Under the pieces are notes generated by a model. It searched no databases and was not told where the DNA came from. It saw only the letters and a program-made list of their open reading frames with translations. The translations under genes were made by a program, and so were the position numbers. Positions 26,401 through 37,985 of a DNA stretch of 64,000 nt are shown in pieces. Origin of the DNA: Dysidea avara (taxonomy: Eukaryota; Porifera; Demospongiae; Dictyoceratida; Dysideidae); contig NC_089278.1 in assembly GCF_963678975.1 (NCBI RefSeq), positions 11,869,479 to 11,933,478 on the forward strand. Reading direction: 5' to 3'. The stretch's first letter is position 1, and the number at the start of each line of letters is the position of its first letter.

Positions 26401-28737
26401 AAGTACAAGCTCATAACTAGTCACCTAATTGGTTGAAAATTGTGTATGCACATGCCTGTATGCTGCCCGCAAGCAAGAAGTTTTATGTCAAATACAACCA
26501 ATGTGTAAGATCCTGTATTAAACTTCCAAAGAGGTAAGCTTTATTTAAAGGTGGTTTTTTGTGTTGGTTTGAAATAATTATAGGAATTGATTGATTTATT
26601 TGTTAATCCTATCTATGTGATATCTACAGGTTAAGCAACAGCTGGTTTTGGCACAGTGCCATGATGTGCATTAATAAATAGAACAGTCAACCACTCTAAT
26701 AGAACAGTCACTTTTACAATTTGAAAAGTATACCCCTATACTTAAAAGCATAGTGGAATTACCTAAAATACTTTCTAAGGTTTTCCTGGGGGCAAGCCCC
26801 CAGATCCCCACAAATAACATCCATATCTATTCTATGCTTCAGACTCTACTGCATTAGAATTTGGTTGACATATGGAGTATAAGAAGATTTTCTATTCTAC
26901 TACAAAAAAATTCTATAGTAAAGGAGGCTTCAGCCCCTTAGCCATCTCCGTTTTGTTGCATCAGGAATAGTGGATATCCTTTAAAATTGTAAGTGTGAAT
27001 ATGTCCTTACATGTAAAACTAACCTTGACGCTTTGTCTTGTGATTTATACAAGAAAACACAATATAAAAACTACGGAAAATACTTGTGTGTAAATTTTTA
27101 GTTGAAAATTATTTGTTTACGGTTCCATACTAACATAGTAAGCCAACCTTTTTTATTTAGTGAGGATGGGCAGTTATTAATTTTGATTAGGCCTATACAC
27201 TATCCATCAGCTATTAAACTACATGTTTATTAATGTATTCACAAGAGTCAAACTATTAATCAAGAAATCTAGTTACACAAAACAACACACTCTTAGAGGA
27301 ATTTTCCGGTTGTATGTGACATCACATGTGCAACGCTCAACTGAAACATGTGGTATTTGTACAGCCAGGTGCTGAAAATATTGTGTACTTCATTGTCCTG
27401 CTGTTGTAGAATGACTTTGGTGTTGATAATCAGGTACTAGAAAGGTGAGACCATAACCAGCCTTCTATCTGCCTGCTTACACTCAAAAACAGGTCCACTT
27501 ATGGCAAGGATATACAGCAGTACCTAACTCATGAACAGGAAACTCTATCAAACAAAATGGAAAAGGTAAATAGATCGCTGGCTACCTGAGCATGTCAGCG
27601 ATAAGCAGATTTTTTAATCATAGTATCAGAAACCATGCTCTCATCCTTCTAGTATGTTATTACCGGACTGCAGTACATGGTTAAGCCATTCGTGCATCTG
27701 CTGTGGTAGTAGAATCAAAATGCTATTTTTATGTACAGTGACAATGGATTCTTTGCTGCTCATTTTAGTTCAGCACACCTAACATAATTATTTGTGCAAC
27801 TGCTCTATACTATAGTATGTACAAGTTGAGCTGGATCCTGAAAAACAGCTAAAAAGTTATTATTATTATTTAATGGGCTTGTAGATGCCCAGGAAATGCT
27901 AAATTTCCAGGCCAGGCTGCAGGCCTTTGAAGGTTCCCATATCTAGATTGCTTCCAAAATTATCCAAGCGCTGCTTGAAGTAAAAGTGAATTTTTCTCAA
28001 GAGAGTTAATATTTCAGCCAACCAGATGATTAGTGGTGGCAGCAAAGGTGTCAACAACAGACACGTAGTGTTTGGCTCCATTACAAGTTTGGAAAAGGGT
28101 TGTAATAAACAATGTACTTTTATGGCTTCTTCCTATGAAATGTATGTTTAAATACTGTGTCAGACATTTGAACAAAAAAAAAACTGAAATATTTTTAGCA
28201 GGTCAAGCAGTGCTACAAATGAGCCAATTTCAAGATAGTGTGTAATTGCATCCATGAGTTAGTAAACGTTTTTGAGGATCCAGCTCAACGCATACATATG
28301 ACTTCACAAACAATATTGTGGTTAACTGCTCTATTAGAATATCTTCAAAATGTGGCTGGAAATGTTTATCTTGACTACCAATATGGTAGGGCAAAGTGGT
28401 ATGCAGGTGGGTGACAGGAAACAAGGAACCAATCAGAGGGCGGATCCAGGAGCTGGCAAGGGGAGGGGAACAAACAAGCTCATATCAACACTAGAATCCA
28501 CTCTGAGGCATGCATGGTAGCTAGTATATAGCTAGCTATATAGTCAGTTTAGTTGATGTATACACATAGCAGTGAATACAGTATACAGTCATGTTTCACT
28601 GCTTAATTTTACTATTTAGGCCATTGCAGAAGTTTGTGAAGTCTTGAAAGCTTTTACGAAAAGTTCTTAAACACTTGCCACGCACTTGGTGACAGTTAGA
28701 GTTTAGTGGGTGAATTTGCACTAAAGGGAACTAATAT
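26401..28737. other. Intergenic repeat-rich stretch
   Basis: Mostly AT-rich sequence with remnants of repeats, including two copies of the CTCTAATAGAACAGTCA motif near 26667-26710. Apart from the candidate exon pair nothing coding is supported. The missing first exon of the BTB gene may lie here. Confidence 0.5.
27410..27565 (+). CDS. Candidate exon pair of an unidentified gene
   Basis: Two short intervals, 27410-27444 and 27493-27565, each have an AG acceptor and GT donor and join in phase to an open peptide that includes STYGKDIQQYLTHEQE. I do not recognise the family and could not extend the model convincingly on either side. It could be chance or a transposon remnant. Confidence 0.25.
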
Positions 28738-29220
28738 CATAGATATACTAAACTTTACAACAGGATTGGAAACGGAAGTAACTCATGTGACGTCTCTGTA
28801 CAAACTCCCAATGTAACATAACAAAATTGAAAAAATTATACATGTTTTGCTTGTACAAGTGATAGTTGTTACGAGCACGAGCTCATCTTTAATGGCTTTC
28901 TTTGTCAGCTGTTCATAATTTGTCAGCTATTAATGTGACAAATTAGTTAATTAGTGTGATACATGGTGACACGAAATGATATGCTATAAGGGCAGCACCA
29001 CTGTTGTGAATTAATAAGCAGCTAGTACGGCCTGAGGTAAGTAAATTACAATACGGTCACACCTTCTTGTGCTTGTAGAGTTTTCACAAATTTCTGTGTA
29101 AGGAAGTAGCTTAACGTATTGTATTTTAACAATTATACCCAGCATACTGTGTAACTAGCTACTTATATTATCTATTGCCATGCTTCACAAATTCACTAAT
29201 TTGCAGTTTTCACTTGTATA

Positions 29221-29853
29221 CCACTTCCCTCCAGTACAGGTGCTACTCTACCACCACTGCCCTCCAGTACAGCTGCTACTCTACCACCACTGCCCTCCAG
29301 TATAAGTGCTACCATACCACCACTGCCCTCCAGTACAAGTGCTACTCTAACCATCACTGCTCTCCAGTACAAGTGCTACTCTACCACCACTACCCTCCAG
29401 TACAAGTGCTACTCTACCACCACTACCCTCCAGTACAAGTGCCACTCTACCACCACTGCCCTCCAGTATAAGTGCTACAATACCACCACTGCTCTCCAGT
29501 ACAAGTGCTACTCTACCACCAGTGCCCTCCAGTACAAGTGCCACTCTACCACCACTGCCCTCCAGTATAAGTGCTACCATACCATCACTGCCCTCCAGTA
29601 CAAGTGCTATTCTACCACCACTGCCCTCCAGTACAAGTGCTACTCTACCACCACTGCCCTCCAGTATAAGTGCTACCATACCACCACTGCTCCCCAGTAC
29701 AAGTGCTACTCTACCACCACTGCTCTCCAGTACAAGTGCTACTCTACCACCACTGCCCTCCAGTATAAGTGCTACCATACTACCACTGCTCTCCAGTATA
29801 AGTGCTACTCTACCACCACTGCCCTCCAGTACAAGTGTCACTCTACCACCACT
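29221..29853. repeat. 33-bp minisatellite, about 19 units
   Basis: Unit CCCTCCAGTACAAGTGCTAC followed by 13 more bases. As 33 is divisible by 3, long open frames appear on both strands: Pro/Ser/Thr-rich 11-residue units on plus and Gly/Leu/Val-rich units on minus. A one-base insertion near 29349 shifts the plus frames between units. It may be transposon 5' sequence or a true low-complexity coding stretch. Confidence 0.9.
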
Positions 29854-31227
29854 GAATTCTTGTGTTACTTCGCCACTGCTACCTCTCAGTGCTACCTTCC
29901 CTATCATCTAATGTTACCATACCACCACTGTCACCATTGTCTAGTACTGCAATGTCACCATTTCCTGGTACACAGCCATGGATGCTGCAGTTCATTTCAA
30001 CAAGTTAGCCAAATAAATGTAAGTGTGAACACAGCAACACAAGAGTACATGTTTATAAAATTGCAGATATTGATGAGTCTGTGGATGAACAACCCCTTGT
30101 TATTAGCCATAAAATTGTGATATTGAGTGACTGCACTTGGTCATTATGTGTTCATGGACATCAGGTGGATTCATCTATATGTTCTAATCTTGCCACTGTA
30201 CCATCAGTTTTAGAACCAGGGAGCTGTTTAGCTTTTCTAAAATTAGTAGATGGTTCAAATGTGTGTGTAGGTCAGCCAGATTCTCGATTTGTAGAATTGT
30301 TGCAGCAGAAGAGCAATAAAATTGTGTCACCTGATGGCAGTAGGAGTGCCTATATTGATGATTCTGCCTGTGTTCATTACAATGATCAGTGTTATTAAGT
30401 AACTGTGCGGTGTGAGATCCTTACAAGTGCAACAAAGTGCAAGCATCAAAGGAAGGCTTGGGTTTCAACCACAAGTGTTGGAAATGCTTCAGAAAGAATC
30501 AGACATAGACAACCTTCCTGAAGCAAAACGGTATGTAATACTAACTCTGGATGAAATGAAGATCAAGGAAGACATTGTATTTGACAAGAATACTGGTGAA
30601 ATGATTGGATTTATTAACCTCAGTGATATCAATAATGCTATTCAAGATTTACAAAAAGACAATACAGTTGACCACCCACCTATTGCAATGCATCTCCTCA
30701 CCTTGATGATTTGAGGAGTGTTTATCCACCTTGAGTTTCCTGTTGCACATTTTGGTACTGACAAATTAACAACAGGTACACTGTTTCCTATTGTGTGGGA
30801 AGGTGTACAACATTTAGAAGAAATGGGCTTCAGAGTGATAGGAATAATGCTGATGGAGCAAGCCACAATCAAAAACTTTCCGCATGCACAGGAAATCAAA
30901 TTCAGACAGCTCTTATGTTTACAAGACAGAAAATCCATTTTCAGAGGAAGAGCGTTTTATTTATTTTATTTCAGACCCACCACATCTGATCAAGACTGCC
31001 CGCAATTGCTTAAGCCATTCATACGGGCATGGATATACCGGGTAATTTACTACCTATAAGCATGCATACTGTTTGACTGTAGGCAGATTTGGCAAATATT
31101 AAACCAATGTAGTCTACCACAGGCCTAAGTCTGTAATATTTTCTGCTAAGATTATCATAATGTTGTTGTGAGTTGTCAAAATGCCTTCGCGCTAAATAGC
31201 TATGTGATACATGTATGTATACATCTA

Positions 31228-31535
31228 CAGGGGCGGATACAGGGGGGGTCAAAGGGGGCTCTTGACCTCCCCTCCAAAAATTTTTAGTATACCAAGATCA
31301 AGATATTCTAATAGAGCAGTCACTCTAATAAAGCAGTCACAGTATTAGAACAGTGTGTAGTGAGCTATTTAAGGACTTTTATGTACTTTATCAGCTATAA
31401 ATACGTGGTTGGTGAGGTGGGCAGCTATTGTCAGCTGGCTGTGACCTTTTTTTTTTTTTTTGGTCTCATCTTATCAAATATAGTGCCTCAGTTCATTTTT
31501 GACCCCCCCTTTCCATAAGTCTGGATCCGCCCTTG
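31228..31535. mobile_element. hAT-like MITE (CAGGGGCGGATCCAG family), copy 1
   Basis: 308 bp. Ends CAGGGGCGGATACAG and CTGGATCCGCCCTTG are inverted repeats; CATCTA flanks both sides (6 bp). The interior carries CTCTAATAGAGCAGTCA-type motifs and a T-run before GGTCTCATC. No ORF. Confidence 0.75.
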
Positions 31536-31564
31536 CATCTATACAATTATAATGCGTGCATGTT

Positions 31565-31796
31565 CAGTAGATCCTCAGTTATCTGACCCTCTTTTATCCG
31601 AAATTGAAAGTGGCTGTCCTATTAGAGCATTATTAGTAAGGTGTATGTTCTATTAGAGAATTTAAACAGGGCTCTGCATATAAACGTATGAGCTTCATTT
31701 ATCCAAACAATTTACTTATCTGAACAACTTACCCATTACCTGAGACATATTGGGGTTTGGATAACCGAGGATCTACCACTTGAAATTGCATGTTAT
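31565..31796. mobile_element. Pogo/Tigger-like MITE
   Basis: Left end TAGATCCTCAGTTATCTGAC and right end GGATAACCGAGGATCTA are inverted repeats resembling the Tigger-type terminus. Exact borders and TA duplication are not clear in this copy. Confidence 0.55.
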
Positions 31797-32274
31797 ATAG
31801 TTATTGACAACTACTTTTAGAACAATGGCCATGATTTATCCTGGCAACATATCTTCAATCTGTATAATAAGACGTCCACCATGGCTGCTCAGTCTAGCGG
31901 TGTTACATTTTTGCCACATCTAAAGAGGGAGCACATTGAGTTGACATCATTTTCCAGGATGCGAGTTGGGCTGGATACACAGGTAAAGTGACACATGTAT
32001 ACAGAACTGTAAATGCATAATATTTCAACTCTAGGTGTTAAGCAAATCTGTAGCTGATGGGCTATCATATTATGGTGACCCAGACACAAAGGCTACAGAG
32101 AAGTTTTGTCATGTTACGGATTGTTTCTTTGACTGCTTGAATGTGCGCTGTATGGATGCCTGGAAGAAAAAGAAAAAAAATGACTTGAAACCGTACGCTG
32201 ATCCAGATGATAAAAGATTAAAGGTAATGGATGCATACCATATGAAATCAAACTTTAGCTATGTATGTTTGCAT

Positions 32275-33565
32275 CAAGAGTTTATAATGGTGTAGGGAGA
32301 GTGTCGAACTACACTATACCTTGTTATACCTTGTGAAAAATGAGCCCGTAAAGTCCTATAGCATTGTTCAAATGACTCGGTAGTAGGGCATGAACGAAAG
32401 TTAAATTTTAACATTCAAACATTCTTTAATTTTTCTTAATGTATGTTCAAATGTTGTTACACCCACTCAATTAGTACAATAATAATAATAATTTTGCATT
32501 ATGAACATGTACCAAAGATAGGTTTACGTACATGTCTGAAACCTTTTACCTCAAAGTAATGTTAAAAACAACCATATAAAAGTAAAAACCTACTCTTACA
32601 ATGATAATAATTGAGTGTGGGCGAGATAATGAATGTTGAAATTTACATTCAAATGTTAAGCTTATCGAACATTCTAACGAATTTTTGACATTTGTTCATG
32701 CCCTACTCGGTAGAAATGTCACTTTTGCTATCAGTTTAAGAATGGTGACAATGATGAAATCTTGTATTAAGACGTCACGCGAAATTGATATCTATGGCTT
32801 TCCAGGTTAGTTGGCTGTCTTTCTCTTTGTACTAAGTTCCTCAGCACATTGTGCCATACCTTTCTCGAGTACACTGTTCTTTCTCTCTGTAGCTTCAGTC
32901 TCTCAACGTGTATGTGTGTGCCCACTGCACTTATAATTAGTCACCAATCAACACAAATGGGGTTTTAGCTATAGGGATTCAATGCGGACCACCCAACCAA
33001 ACTAAGAAGGTGTTAAATCTGCGCAATCAACAGCTTCTCAGGTGGGGGTGGCTGCTGCTGTTGGTGAGATAGCTAAGGACACTCAATACCAGGACATTGT
33101 GAAGGAGATTTTATTCCTTTTGTATGTGAGACATTCAGTGTTTGGTCACCATATGCCCTTTCAGTTTTAGGATCCATAGCTGACAGAACAACTGCTAGAA
33201 ATGGTTTGTATTGTAAGTTTGCTAGGCGCCAACTTCTCCAGCAACTGTCTGTGATTTAGTGGAGGTACAATGCGAAGATGATACTCCACCAGTATTCGGT
33301 AACTGCTGAGGAGACGAATTTCCTGACTTTGACTTTGGTTAAGTTAAGTACATAGCTAGTAATAAATATATAGGTAGCAGTTAGGTAATAAATAGTAGCA
33401 TATTGTAAAATTATGTAATGAAAATAAAGGATAGCCACTCAATTGGAGATCAACAGCGGTCAGATTTACGAGAGGACACAATGATATGCGGGCTACTTTT
33501 ACGGGCTCATTTTTCATTGGGAATAGTGAAGTTCGATACTCTCCCTACACCATTATAAACTCTTG
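32275..33565. mobile_element. MITE inserted in the transposase gene (7-bp duplication TTTGCAT)
   Basis: 1291 bp, ends CAAGAGTTTATAATGGTGTA inverted at both sides with about 70 bp of arm homology. TTTGCAT flanks at 32268-32274 and 33566-33572. It splits the transposase gene and itself contains the hAT-like MITE at 32384-32705. Confidence 0.82.
32384..32705. mobile_element. hAT-like MITE nested in the previous element
   Basis: 322 bp with ends TAGGGCATGAAC inverted at both sides. The 8-bp flanks CTCGGTAG at 32376-32383 and 32706-32713 match exactly, the size expected for hAT. No ORF. Confidence 0.8.
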
Positions 33566-34191
33566 TTTGCATGGATAATGGTTAGAAGAGGATTTTTTGC
33601 AATACTGGAGAGACTAGGAAGACAGCATTACACAGACATTTCTAAAGATTGCACCGACAGACAAAGAGCGAATGCAAATTAGCAGGAAAACTCTGGAAGG
33701 ACTGAGTATTACGGGTAAGTGATGGCAAACATATTATTATGTTCAATGTGTATTTTGTTATATAACATGTAGTAAATTCATTTGTGGATACGACAAGATA
33801 CCTGCTCAAGAAGTTCAAGGGATGTTCTTTTAAGTGAACGAGTATCACAAGACACAGTAGAGAATTACTTTGGAAAGCAGAGAGCCAGGGGTGGAAGGAA
33901 TGATAATCCTACAATTAAGCGAATGATGGAGCACTCCGGTTCCAAAATTCCCAAGTACTGGATCCTGTGAGAGGTAATTGTTCACAGAAAAGACATTTTT
34001 ACTATGATCAAGTGGATGCAGTAGACGTGGCTTTGAACAATCCACTGCCAAAAAGGCCAAGACATGCTACACAATTCTTGTATCATGCTCTTGATATGCC
34101 AGAGTGAATATGTATAATATGTTAATATCAAAATTACATAGACTTTAAAGTTCGTGTAAGCTCTTGCTCTTTTTTGTGTCTCTTCTTATAT

Positions 34192-34496
34192 CATAGGCGG
34201 TGGAGACGGGGAGCCAGGGAGGCCATGGCCCCCCACTTTTATGGGACACTGCTTGCAAGAAAAGATCGAGATACTCTAATAGAACAGTCAGGATCTAGAT
34301 ACTATAATAATAGAGCAGTCACAGTAATAAGAGAAGAGCTACTTTAATACTTAGCTACGTATGTGTAGTTATAAATAAGGAGATATAATTGGTGGAAAGC
34401 AGCTATTGTCAGGTAGCTAGTTACTTTCTTTTTTTTTGGTCTTCAGCTTACAGCTAGCCTGGTCCCCTCACTCTTTAGCCTGCTCCACCGCCCCTG
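34192..34496. mobile_element. hAT-like MITE, GGCGGTGGAG type, copy 1
   Basis: 305 bp, left end CATAGGCGGTGGAGA, right end GCTCCACCGCCCCTG. Exact 8-bp flanks TCTTATAT at 34184-34191 and 34497-34504. Contains the CTCTAATAGAACAGTCA motif. Same family as 41211-41470. Confidence 0.82.
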
Positions 34497-34654
34497 TCTT
34501 ATATGATTCCAATCATGAAGCTGCTAGAGAAAATCCTCTGATTGTTATCCACAGAGTAATGATCTCTTTTAACAAAGCATTGGATGGTTATCAATGTCTT
34601 TTGATATGATATTCCATTAAAGTAGTACCTGCTTGTTCTTCAAACAGAGTTCTA

Positions 34655-35384
34655 TCATATTTCTTTTGATGGTGTCTTCTTGTGAATTGCTGGTGTTATA
34701 TGTGGTACGAAGCAAGTGGCGAACCATGGACTCAAAAGCCAGAAAAAAACAAAACAAATTGTCATTTTCTCAATCCACTTAGCTATGTAGTTATGGATGC
34801 TACTCTCATCTCCAGCCACTGCCATGTTACCTAAGCAAGCCAAATGTGGTGCAACTCTCTCCTCCATCTCCTTTTCATACTTCTTCAGCAGCACATGTGG
34901 CACATATCCAGATACATATCTTAGTGCATTGAGTTCATCATCACTGTAAGTCATCTTGGGTGGCTTGTCACTAACAATTGCTACTCTGTTGTACAAAAAT
35001 GGGTCTTCATAAAGCTCTCAAATATCTTTAGGTTGACTGTTTGAGCTGCTAGTCGGCCATAATTCAACCCAATGCATTGGCAAAATGTTTTCCATAATGT
35101 AGGGAGGGTGTGGCTTCTCGTGCAATGAAATTCTCACCATAACTTTTCTTGCTTGGTGGTGACTAATTTGTGATCTTTCAACGTAGTGAAAATGTTTTCA
35201 AGTGCAAGCACGAGCTTTTCGCTAAAAGTGTCGAATCCTTCTACCAATGATGTTTCATCACCTTCTGCAATTCTCCTCAATAACTTTGTTGTAAATTCTC
35301 TTCCTTTTGTAGCCTGTTAAATTAACTGCCTTCTGTTTCATAACAATACTCGCTAATGAAACTTCGAACAATTCTGCTAGCCAT
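34655..35384 (-). pseudogene. Opposite-strand ORF of the P-like element, broken
   Basis: A possible start MASRIVRSF lies at 35384. Open segments then continue in changing frames: one with TSLVEGFDTFSEKLVLALEN, and a last one of 113 residues (34996-34655) with LNALRYVSGYVPHVLLKKYE. I recall the ALRYVSGYV-type motif from uncharacterised, probably transposon-encoded proteins of sponges and cnidarians, but cannot name a family. Multiple frame changes make it non-functional. Its position just inside the right end suggests that this element class carries two convergent genes. Confidence 0.5.
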
Positions 35385-35489
35385 GGTAGCTACAGTTAAG
35401 TCTCGGCCTTAGAAACAACTTTGTGATGTAGCCAAAACACATTTGTTATAGTGCGCGACTTCCGTTTCCAATCCTGTTGTGTATCTATG

Positions 35490-36896
35490 GTAATATTAAC
35501 CCAATATGTCATTGTCAATGAATGTTGTCCCTCCTACATTCTATTGGCTTCTGAGAGAAACGCATGAACCTTGGCTTAAATGCATAATCCACCTCAACCA
35601 AGCCAACTTTTCAGTGTGAATGTGGCTTGTAATATAAAGCCACCCTTACATAAGTTGTAATGCAGTTACCAATTGACTTTACTATTGCAGGATGCATGGC
35701 AAGGGAGTATTATGTAGGTACATGTTGTAAGTATATCTGCGACCATGGTTAAAAGTCTAGAAACCGGCTGAAATTTCTCTTTGACCTGTGACTAAGAGCC
35801 TTTCTCAATCTTTGACCTGTGACTTAGTGACGATATTTCAGTACTTTTCAGTGTTTTCATTGTGGGTTGAAAAACTTTACCTTTGACTGCTGACTTTGAC
35901 TTGGAGTTTAACCACAGTCACAGATTTACCTACAGTGAGTGCCTGTGTGTCACCCCCTTTGGATTGCCCACTTTGTTAATAATATGACATGCAGGAAGTT
36001 GCTCCCGACCTTAGGCGCCGCCAGACTTAAGTCTGACCATCTTAGCCCCTGGCCTGTAAGATTATTATTATTTTATAGAAAGGGTAAGTTTACATGTACA
36101 AAAGGCTTATAATAGGGATTTCCAACTAAATTAAAAAGTTTACATTCCTTAACTTCTTTGGTATGGCAAATATTGTGCATTCTTTTAGAATCATTTTAGT
36201 GCAAACCTCACCTCAATCGGTAGTTCCAATCAAGAAATACAAGCAAAAGAAGTTGGTAGAGCGGTGATTTTGTGTACGACATTTTTAGGGCTTTTCTGTA
36301 CATTAGCATGGCACCAGGCACAATATCCAAAGTGCCATAACTTTTAATAGGAATCTCCTAATGACATGAAATTTTCACCACGTAACCACTCAATGTAGTG
36401 AAATGCATGAGATAAGTAAAGCCTTTCTAAAGTGACCGATTCTCTGTAGAAAGACCAGTTGTAATATTTAATGACTGAGTCAGTAATTTGCTAAGAATAA
36501 TGCATTCTGTCACACAATATCACTAGTTAATTATCTCTAAATGTAAGTGGGGTACCTGTGTATAATTAATACTGCACAGAATTTGACCTTTGGCATCACA
36601 GGTCATAGTTAACAATTACTTTGTAAAAACATGACAATCAGATTACAACATACATGATCAGTAATGTTCAGTGCTATGGCAAGGTAGCATTTTTTAGATA
36701 CTACTTTACTTTATATGCAACACTAAATGTATGGAGAATACATATGATGACATCACTACTTAATAAAGAAAAACAATAAGCTGTTTCTGACAAGACCAAC
36801 CATTGCAGCTGCAAAATAATTAACAATAACAGCAGTAGTACATCAGATTATCACAACAGGTAGTTGAGAAGCTTTAGAAGGTATGTATCATGTGCC
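35490..36896. other. Interval between two P-like elements
   Basis: 1.4 kb of AT-rich sequence with a repeated TTTGACCTGTGACT phrase near 35780-35830. No exon or RNA gene is supported. Confidence 0.5.
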
Positions 36897-37476
36897 CATA
36901 GATAATAGACACCCCTACCTGGATTGGAAGCACACGTATAGTCCCCATACAAAACTACGGTTCTATCTGCATTTCGCGCCTGAAGTTTTCAAACACTCTT
37001 TTTCATTCAAAGATTCTGTTTTACTGTCTGGATACAGCTCGGTTGTTTTAACTAGTAAGTTTAGTAGATTGTTTCTTGGGTGGCGATTGGCCTACTACTG
37101 GTATAGGCGCTTTCCGTATAAAAAGTATTTGAACATGTTTGTGAAAGTGGCAGGGTGAACAAGTCTAGTTTAAGGCTGATGCTTATTACTAACTAATGCT
37201 ACATGTACTGGTGTTTCATGGTATATTCGCTCCAGTTTAGTCAAGTATCAACCTTTCGCGCTTGTCAAACTTCTAGCTAATACACATCAGTACACCCATT
37301 ATGAATAGGCCAAACCTTATATTCCATAGGGGTAGGTTTACTACTCACCAGTAAGCAAAACATGTTCTTATAAAATATACTCCCGGTACTGTGTACAGTA
37401 TAAGGGGCGCGAAACGTGGATAGATTAGGTGGCACTTAGAAGTTTCCAATCCAGTATGGGGTGTCTATTATCTATG
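36897..37476. mobile_element. P-like MITE 2 (7-bp duplication ATGTGCC)
   Basis: 580 bp, ends CATAGATAATAGACACCCC plus TGGATTGGAA inverted at both sides. Exact flanks ATGTGCC at 36890-36896 and 37477-37483. It shares the CATAGATA...GGATTGGAA signature with the 6.75 kb element 1.4 kb to its left. It holds a 91-codon plus-strand ORF (36883-37158) that I do not trust. Confidence 0.82.
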
Positions 37477-37985
37477 ATGTGCCTAACATTGATTTTTTTT
37501 AAAGTTATGCATGATGTGCATGCTATAAAGCTATTCCTCACAACACAATAAACTGCTCACTGTTAAATTATACTTGTACTGACGCGGATGGGTGTCTTGA
37601 ATACCAGGGTGGTTACGCAGGATTCTTAACAGTCCTAGATGGTGGTATACCTTTTTACAAGACATATTTTCGTCGTGGGCGACCGGAAAACGTCTATTCA
37701 CCAAAATACGGATAGTAAATTCAAAATCAGCGTGTCCACTTTGCCCAGGATGACTTCTTTCAGCCTCACAGGCCACAGAAACTCGCGGAAAACTCGATAA
37801 CTTTTGACAAGTGGTGCCGTAAAATCCCGTACTTTCCCATACATTACGTCGTACAGATTTTTACATATGGGTTTCCTATGGGGAATTTTATTTTTAGAAC
37901 TTTGATTTCGCATATTTCAATAATACTGGAAGAAATTTAATTCGGCAAAGTGCATTACGAAGTACGAAGCATTGGCTATCACGTA

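Larger units (their letters stand above)
30068..33970 (+). pseudogene. P-element/THAP9-type transposase, broken
   Basis: Segments: about 30068-30398 (N-terminal region), 30403-31020 (RNase H-like core with GRLGFQPQVLEML and LDEMKIK), 31820-31981 and 32035-32223 (splice-linked, FSRMRVGLDTQ then VLSKSVADGL), and 33582-33970 (TLEGLSIT, DTVENYFGKQRARGGRNDN). A catalytic-type triad is readable across frames: Asp in LDEM, Asp in NADGAS, and Glu in VENYFGKQR. The gene is dead: in-frame stops at about 30396, 30712 and 33630, frame changes near 30843, 30940 and 33830, and a 1.3 kb element inserted at 32275. Splicing inside the transposase is suggested by GT/AG sites at 31982, 32224 and 33715. Confidence 0.8.
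28738..35489 (+). mobile_element. P-element-like DNA transposon, degraded full-length copy
   Basis: The 6752-bp element is bounded by inverted ends CATAGATA...ACAACAGGATTGGAAACGGA. Flanking 7-mers are CTAATAT (28731-28737) and GTAATAT (35490-35496), 6 of 7 matching. Inside, in order, are a 33-bp minisatellite, a P/THAP9-type transposase in pieces on the plus strand, and a second broken ORF on the minus strand near the right end. Smaller elements at 31228-31535, about 31565-31796, 32275-33565 (with 32384-32705 inside it) and 34192-34496 have inserted into it. No N-terminal THAP zinc finger was found. The copy is inactive as it stands. Confidence 0.82.

Noticed and set aside
29221-29853. Regular repeat array resembling a CRISPR
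   Set aside because: Units are contiguous with no spacers, and the context is animal nuclear DNA.
29347-29907. 186-codon minus-strand Gly-rich ORF, collagen- or silk-like at first sight
   Set aside because: It is the complement of the 33-bp minisatellite inside a transposon; openness follows from a repeat length divisible by 3.
36883-37158. 91-codon ORF in P-like MITE 2
   Set aside because: It begins outside the element border, has no recognisable motif and crosses the inverted end.
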